From Nanobdellota archaeon (GTDB taxonomy: Archaea; Nanoarchaeota; Nanoarchaeia; Parvarchaeales; Parvarchaeaceae): a stretch of 6,183 nt of DNA. The stretch lies in the NCBI GenBank assembly GCA_021796445.1, contig JAKACB010000039.1:1-6183 (forward strand), written 5' to 3'. Each line of letters begins with the position of its first letter. Within the stretch, counting starts at the first letter, position 1. The notes beneath the pieces were generated by a model, which made no database searches, had not been told where the DNA came from, and saw only the letters and a program-made list of their open reading frames with translations. This document shows positions 5,021 through 6,183 of this stretch, piece after piece. The translations under genes were made by a program, and so were the position numbers.

Positions 5021-5075
5021 TCGCAAATTTTAGAAATTTAAATAGTTTTAAAAAGAATTTGTCTTATTTTAATAT
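5021..5075. terminator. Possible bidirectional termination region
   Basis: This short AT-rich spacer lies between two convergent genes. It has TTTT runs on the + strand at 5028-5031, 5046-5049 and 5067-5070, and an A run at 5050-5054 that reads as T on the minus strand. Oligo-T of this kind supports archaeal termination for the surface gene and perhaps for the sdh operon. There is no strong hairpin. Confidence 0.3.
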
Positions 5076-5117
5076 CTACATAAAGAAAATTGTTAATAGA
5101 ACTTTGAGATTATTAAC

Positions 5118-5291
5118 TTATTTTATAATTGCAGAAGCTATGGAAAATACAAAAAGTATTGTGCCTATAACAACCAGTACTTCTTCTACTTCCAGCGTTA
5201 GGATATTATATTTGTATAGGAAAGCAGATGCTATCATCAAAAGCAATCCAATGAAAAACAAAGGGTATCTATATCTGTCCGGGAAGTTCAT
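5118..5291 (-). CDS. Small two-helix membrane protein, last gene of the sdh operon
   Basis: This is a 57-residue membrane protein beginning MNFPDRYRYPLFFIGLLLMI and ending at TAA 5120-5118. Helix 1 spans about residues 10-26 and helix 2 about 36-55, with an acidic loop (TLEVEE) between them. Its ATG (5291-5289) follows the sdhC stop codon after one base (TAGTATG), and AGGTG lies seven bases upstream, so it is cotranscribed and translated with sdhC. The spacing, ribosome binding site and hydrophobic pattern make it more credible than the overlapping + strand frame. I do not recognise a family. By position it could be a small accessory or anchor subunit of the succinate dehydrogenase, as other complex II types have additional small membrane subunits, but that is inference. 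Confidence 0.75.
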   Translation of the reverse strand: MNFPDRYRYPLFFIGLLLMIASAFLYKYNILTLEVEEVLVVIGTILFVFSIASAIIK

Positions 5292-5292
5292 A

Positions 5293-6015
5293 CTACACCA
5301 CCTGTAAAATCCTAAAGTCTATCGGCCATCCTGCTGCCAGCGCTCTTAGATACAAATCAACCAATACTATAACTACCAAACTTATGAATGCCCAATCTTC
5401 ATGTCTTTTGTTCAGCATAGACTGGAAGTTGAAGAAGCCTTTTCTTGCCTTGGGTTTCAATGCGCAGTCATAACATTTTACATTCCCCCCTGCGAAAACA
5501 TGTCTGAAGGCATGGCATGAGAAAACCCATAACGTAAGCAGCAGCGCATTCAATAAGATAAGAACGCTCGCAAACCTGAGAACAAACCCTCCAAAGTAGG
5601 TTACTGAAACATAGAAGTCATAGTAGAAAAATGGAAGCAGTATTATCCCTATATAAAGTAAATACCTGTGCAGGTTGTTAAATGCAAACAATGTGGTTTC
5701 TCCTGAATATCCCCTGCTTGTAGAATCTCCTCTCACGTCTGCAGCGCAGCTTTGTGGGTGGTTGAAAATGTTTCTGTAGTAGTCTTTACGGTATGCATAG
5801 CATGTCAGCCTGAATAATCCAACCACTGGAACTACTAATATCGTTGGGGAGTAGAACGGGTCTATCAATCCTCTGTATTCTTTTACAGGGAAAACAAACA
5901 GGGCAGCTATGGCAAATATCAGTATTGCCAGGAATGACCATAATCTCCAATTAGGTTCTAACAATTCAGGTATTGCTTTTTTGATCGTGCTGAAAAAACT
6001 TGCTTCACTGTCCAT
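5293..6015 (-). CDS. sdhC: Succinate dehydrogenase membrane subunit SdhC, mycobacterial Sdh1 (type F)-like
   Basis: This 240-residue membrane anchor of complex II passes electrons from SdhB to the quinone pool. Five hydrophobic helices are visible at about residues 26-44, 57-74, 117-136, 144-167 and 208-228. The segment TCYAYRKDYYRNIF (71-84), then PQSCAA, YSGET and NLHRYLLYIG (114-123), and SCHAFRHVFAGG (166-177), match what I recall of the mycobacterial Sdh1 SdhC (Rv0249c-like). That subunit carries a membrane-embedded Rieske-type [2Fe-2S] cluster rather than heme. Candidate ligands here are among Cys72, Cys90, His116, Cys167, His168 and His172; Cys181 and Cys184 form an additional CXXC. 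The start at 6015 has GAGG four bases upstream and overlaps the end of sdhB by 11 bases. The family call is fairly strong; the cluster type is inference from recalled similarity. Confidence 0.82.
   Translation of the reverse strand: MDSEASFFSTIKKAIPELLEPNWRLWSFLAILIFAIAALFVFPVKEYRGLIDPFYSPTILVVPVVGLFRLTCYAYRKDYYRNIFNHPQSCAADVRGDSTSRGYSGETTLFAFNNLHRYLLYIGIILLPFFYYDFYVSVTYFGGFVLRFASVLILLNALLLTLWVFSCHAFRHVFAGGNVKCYDCALKPKARKGFFNFQSMLNKRHEDWAFISLVVIVLVDLYLRALAAGWPIDFRILQVV
5299..5303 (-). promoter_or_regulatory. Shine-Dalgarno site (AGGTG) of the small membrane protein
   Basis: On the minus strand AGGTG precedes ATG 5291 by seven bases, inside the end of sdhC. It matches the core of the archaeal consensus GGAGGTGATC and supports the start chosen for the 57-residue gene. 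Confidence 0.6.
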
Positions 6016-6183
6016 GGTTCCTCTTTATCTTGTTAAAAAGCATTGTCACAGGATCATAGTAGTTGTCTACAATACTTTCCTTTTCAGGGATTATTGCATT
6101 GTCTGTTATTGCTATGTGTTCAGGGCAGACAGACTGGCAGCACTTAGTTATGTTGCAGTAGCCTGCACCTCCCTCTTCATGCA
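6005..6183 (-). CDS. sdhB: Succinate dehydrogenase iron-sulfur subunit, C-terminal end (partial)
   Basis: This is the last 58 residues of SdhB, which relays electrons from the flavoprotein SdhA to the membrane subunit through iron-sulfur clusters. It is cut by the window edge; whole codons run from 6181 to TGA 6007-6005. The fragment contains CNITKCCQSVCPEHI, with Cys at fragment positions 9, 15 and 19 followed by Pro. This is the CX5CX3CP arrangement of the C-terminal cluster-binding region (compare CHSIMNCVSVCP in E. coli SdhB), with an extra Cys at 14. The tail IAITDNAIIPEKESIVD... is longer than a minimal end and ends KRNHGQ. It overlaps sdhC by 11 bases, so the two are one operon reading leftward, with sdhA and the promoter expected beyond the right edge. 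Confidence 0.88.
   Translation of the reverse strand, partial: HEEGGAGYCNITKCCQSVCPEHIAITDNAIIPEKESIVDNYYDPVTMLFNKIKRNHGQ

Noticed and set aside
5059..5307. 82-codon plus-strand frame after the surface gene
   Set aside because: It begins with TTG, has no recognisable domain, and overlaps the better-supported minus-strand 57-residue membrane gene and the sdhC end.
1..6183. CRISPR array, tRNA/rRNA genes, transposase or integrase
   Set aside because: No regularly spaced repeats, cloverleaf or rRNA-like sequence, or mobile-element protein motifs were seen on either strand.

Overview
The window looks like a DPANN archaeon, most likely Micrarchaeota-like (ARMAN lineage). Promoters are archaeal TATA boxes sitting about 25-35 bases before start codons, giving leaderless or nearly leaderless messages. 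A surface gene begins with a class III (archaeal pilin-type) signal whose QSALEYLMTYGW segment I recall as typical of Micrarchaeota predicted proteins. The TCA-cycle genes fit the ARMAN group, which keeps much of that cycle. The lineage call is from recall and inference; no 16S or other marker is present.

Layout: (1) 2-325 (+), the 3' end of citrate synthase. (2) 409-1374 (+), a type VII toxin-antitoxin pair of the HepT/MntA kind. The MntA-like nucleotidyltransferase carries an N-terminal ribbon-helix-helix (RHH)-like segment, and three interlocking perfect palindromes lie at its promoter. (3) 1375-1734, a convergent intergenic region with hairpins and T-rich tracts. (4) 2708-1735 (-), a second nucleotidyltransferase/HEPN pair facing the first. 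Its HEPN protein has Tyr where the catalytic His of an RX4-6H motif would be. (5) 2709-3098, a divergent spacer with a possible 27-residue ORF and a (CT)7 microsatellite between a TATA box and the surface gene. (6) 3099-5010 (+), a pilin-like surface protein with two LamG/concanavalin-like domains. A frame change at a TTCGAA direct repeat separates the second domain from the first. (7) 6183-5118 (-), the end of a succinate dehydrogenase operon: sdhB (C-terminal part), a five-helix sdhC resembling mycobacterial Sdh1 (type F complex II), and a 57-residue two-helix membrane protein that automatic ORF calling can miss.

How the parts work together: the two ends are TCA-cycle enzymes that meet chemically through succinate/oxaloacetate turnover. 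The middle looks like an accessory insert: two AMP-transfer/HEPN stress modules and one variable-looking surface lectin. In the first module the nucleotidyltransferase should neutralise HepT by adding AMP to the Tyr of its RX4HXY motif. The RHH-like segment offers a route for the same protein to repress its own promoter through the palindromes. The surface gene has two features that could switch it: a CT repeat setting the TATA-to-start distance, and a 7-base shift between the two lectin domains.
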